Assembly: GCF_900114995.1 (NCBI RefSeq)
Contig: NZ_FOUX01000004.1
Coordinates: forward strand, 186,001 to 250,000
Origin: Chitinophaga sp. YR627
Lineage (GTDB): Bacteria > Bacteroidota > Bacteroidia > Chitinophagales > Chitinophagaceae
Direction: 5' to 3'
Length of the DNA: 64,000 nt
In this document: positions 62,599 through 64,000 of the stretch, one piece after another
How the letters are laid out: each line of letters starts with the position of its first letter
Numbering within the stretch: the stretch's first letter is position 1
Program-made: the position numbers and the translations under genes
Notes under the pieces: generated by a model
Told to the model about the DNA's origin: nothing
The model's input: the letters and a program-made list of their open reading frames with translations, nothing else
Databases searched by the model: none

Positions 62599-63897
62599 TT
62601 AAGCATTTTCCTGCTCCAGAATCTGATCACGGCCCGGTCCATTTGATACAAATTTAACCGGTACCTGCAGGTAATTTTCTACTGCTTTTACGAATAATTT
62701 CATCTCGGCAGGCAATTCATTGAAATGCTTGCTTTTGGCTGCTGTTTCATCGCTCCAGCCTTTATGTTGTTCCCAAACGGGTTTCACTTCTGTTTCGTTC
62801 AGCTGATAAGGCATTGCTTTTGTCTGCTGACCATCGATCTCATATGCAGTACATGCATATACTTCATCGAAAGCGTCGAGTACGTCGCTCTTGGTCATTA
62901 CCAGTTGTGTAACACCACTCAGCATACAGGTATAATTCAGAGCCACCAGGTCAATCCAGCCACAACGGCGCGGACGGCCGGTAGTTGCGCCAAACTCATT
63001 ACCTTCTGCGCGCAGTTTTTCACCGGTTGCATCGTGCAGTTCTGTAGGGAATGGTCCGCTACCTACACGGGTACAATAAGCTTTGGTTACACCGATCACT
63101 TCCCTGATCCATTTTGGTGCTACGCCCAAACCGGAACATACGCCGGCAGAGATAGTACTGGAAGAAGTAACGAACGGATAAGTACCGAAATCCACATCCA
63201 GCATGCTACCCTGTGCACCTTCCGCCAGGATTTTCTTACCAGCCTGCAGTTTTTCGTTGATGAAGTACTCTCCATTCACGATGTTCATCTGCTTCAGGTA
63301 AGCAACCGCATCAAAGAACTCAGCTTCCCATTCAGCGATGTCATTCGCAATTTCAGCTTTTGTCTCTGCAGAGAAATCATAACCTGCCAGCAGGTGCTGA
63401 TGTTTCTCTTTCAGTTTAGCATAACGCTCGTTGAAATCGCTACGCAGCACATCACCTACTCTCAGACCATTACGGCCTGTTTTATCCATATATGCAGGTC
63501 CGATACCTTTCAGGGTAGAACCGATCTTTTCAGCGCCTTTAGACAGTTCTGAGGCCTTGTCAAGGGCACGGTGAGAAGGAACAATGATATGTGTTCTTTC
63601 CGCGATAAAAAGGTTCTTCTTCAGATCTACGCCAAGAGCGGTGATCTTATCACATTCCTTTTTAAAAGTAACAGGGTCCAGTACCACACCATTACCGATC
63701 AGGTTAATGGTATTTTTATGGAACACACCTGAAGGAATGGTATGTAATACTACCTTCTGGCCTTCCACATATAAAGTATGCCCTGCGTTGGGTCCACCCT
63801 GAAAGCGGGCTATGACATCGTATTTACCTGCGAAATAATCCACAATCTTTCCTTTGCCTTCATCGCCCCACTGTAGGCCCAGCAAAACATCTACCAT
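62599..63897 (-). CDS. purA: Adenylosuccinate synthetase
   Basis: PurA joins IMP and aspartate using GTP in AMP synthesis. The 432-residue protein starts MVDVLLGLQWGDEGKGKIVD, with the GTP P-loop-like GDEGKGK, then RFQGGPNAGHTLYV, GSTLKGIGPAYMDK, AEGAQGSMLDVDFGTYPFV and GRPRRCGWIDLVAL. Normal length. A -7 promoter box lies 33 bp upstream, and its -33 region is occupied by a heptamer-repeat array. Confidence 0.98.
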   Translation of the reverse strand: MVDVLLGLQWGDEGKGKIVDYFAGKYDVIARFQGGPNAGHTLYVEGQKVVLHTIPSGVFHKNTINLIGNGVVLDPVTFKKECDKITALGVDLKKNLFIAERTHIIVPSHRALDKASELSKGAEKIGSTLKGIGPAYMDKTGRNGLRVGDVLRSDFNERYAKLKEKHQHLLAGYDFSAETKAEIANDIAEWEAEFFDAVAYLKQMNIVNGEYFINEKLQAGKKILAEGAQGSMLDVDFGTYPFVTSSSTISAGVCSGLGVAPKWIREVIGVTKAYCTRVGSGPFPTELHDATGEKLRAEGNEFGATTGRPRRCGWIDLVALNYTCMLSGVTQLVMTKSDVLDAFDEVYACTAYEIDGQQTKAMPYQLNETEVKPVWEQHKGWSDETAAKSKHFNELPAEMKLFVKAVENYLQVPVKFVSNGPGRDQILEQENA

Positions 63898-63929
63898 AAG
63901 AGTTGATATTGATTTTTGAAAACGAAGAG

Positions 63930-63937
63930 CAAAACTA
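63930..63937 (-). promoter_or_regulatory. -7 promoter element for purA
   Basis: On the minus strand TAGTTTTG matches TAnnTTTG. The standard -33 position falls in the GAATTAG repeats and lacks TTTG. Confidence 0.6.
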
Positions 63938-63942
63938 AGAAA

Positions 63943-63977
63943 GAATTAGGAATTAGGAATTAGGAATTCAGAATTAG
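63943..63977. repeat. GAATTAG heptamer array upstream of purA
   Basis: Five heptamers in register: GAATTAG three times, GAATTCA, GAATTAG. This is the most regular array in the window, and it lies where the -33 element of the purA promoter would be. Confidence 0.85.
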
Positions 63978-64000
63978 CTGGCTTAAAGGGACATTATTAC

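Noticed and set aside
62725..63552. 275-codon plus-strand frame opposite purA
   Set aside because: It is the antisense of a clear purA gene, is rich in Cys, His and Phe in a non-protein-like way, and has no promoter or family features.
63943..63977. CRISPR-like regular repeats
   Set aside because: The units are 7 bp in direct tandem with no spacers, so they are not a CRISPR array.

Overview
The window reads as a chromosomal segment of a Bacteroidota bacterium, most likely Chitinophagia and close to Chitinophaga. The evidence is a type IX secretion sorting domain, a SusC/SusD pair under an ECF sigma/FecR switch, a PIKGT-type PabB with a Bacteroidota-style N-terminus, a 14-gene nuo operon with separate nuoC and nuoD and a short nuoG, and promoters of the TTTG-N19-TAnnTTTG kind with few Shine-Dalgarno sequences. 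No rRNA, tRNA, CRISPR array, prophage or insertion sequence was seen. The assignment is inference from gene families, since no database search was possible.

Layout. 1-2270: 3' part of a secreted endonuclease/exonuclease/phosphatase-family protein with a T9SS tail. 2332-3587: rpsF-rpsR-rplI with a clear promoter and terminator. 3615-5795: a lipoprotein, an esterase and a small secreted protein. 5799-11127 (minus): ABC permease, GntP-family permease, RidA, D-threonine aldolase/D-serine dehydratase-like enzyme and M19 dipeptidase, which together suggest uptake and breakdown of D-amino acids or peptides containing them. 11183-13323: LacI regulator, a PurR-like operator and an N-acetylhexosamine kinase-like gene. 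13413-26688 (minus): complete nuoA-N for respiratory complex I, with a consensus promoter and a terminator. 26852-29790 (minus): small membrane protein, PstS-like lipoprotein and TPR protein. 30218-32030: low-molecular-weight tyrosine phosphatase and hisS. 32129-32897 (minus): a two-gene unit resembling the DUF6934 family. 33123-35670 (minus): DsbD plus a free-standing DsbD N-domain protein. 35740-41761 (minus): purQ, a membrane protein, a TPR/Crp/lipoprotein unit, a 3-methyladenine glycosylase and a hypothetical gene. 41851-57786 (minus): ECF sigma, FecR, SusC, SusD, a lipoprotein and four secreted M14/M20 peptidases, which looks like a peptide-utilisation locus. 58067-63897: a secreted hypothetical protein, a TIGR01777 epimerase, pabB, an acidic AT-hook-like protein and purA.

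Observations beyond ordinary annotation. (1) A 17-bp perfect inverted repeat followed by a U tract covers the pabB start codon. (2) Arrays of 7-bp repeats related to AATTACG/AATTAGG sit in several intergenic gaps, four of them inside the nuo operon and one at the purA promoter. (3) The redox cysteine pair is absent from the fused N-domain of DsbD but present in the free-standing neighbour. (4) The conserved N-terminus of the ECF sigma factor extends upstream of every ATG, GTG or TTG in its frame. (5) A LacI/PurR-type operator lies between the lacI-like gene and the sugar kinase gene. (6) The DUF6934-like pair is preceded by three copies of GGTTAACA.
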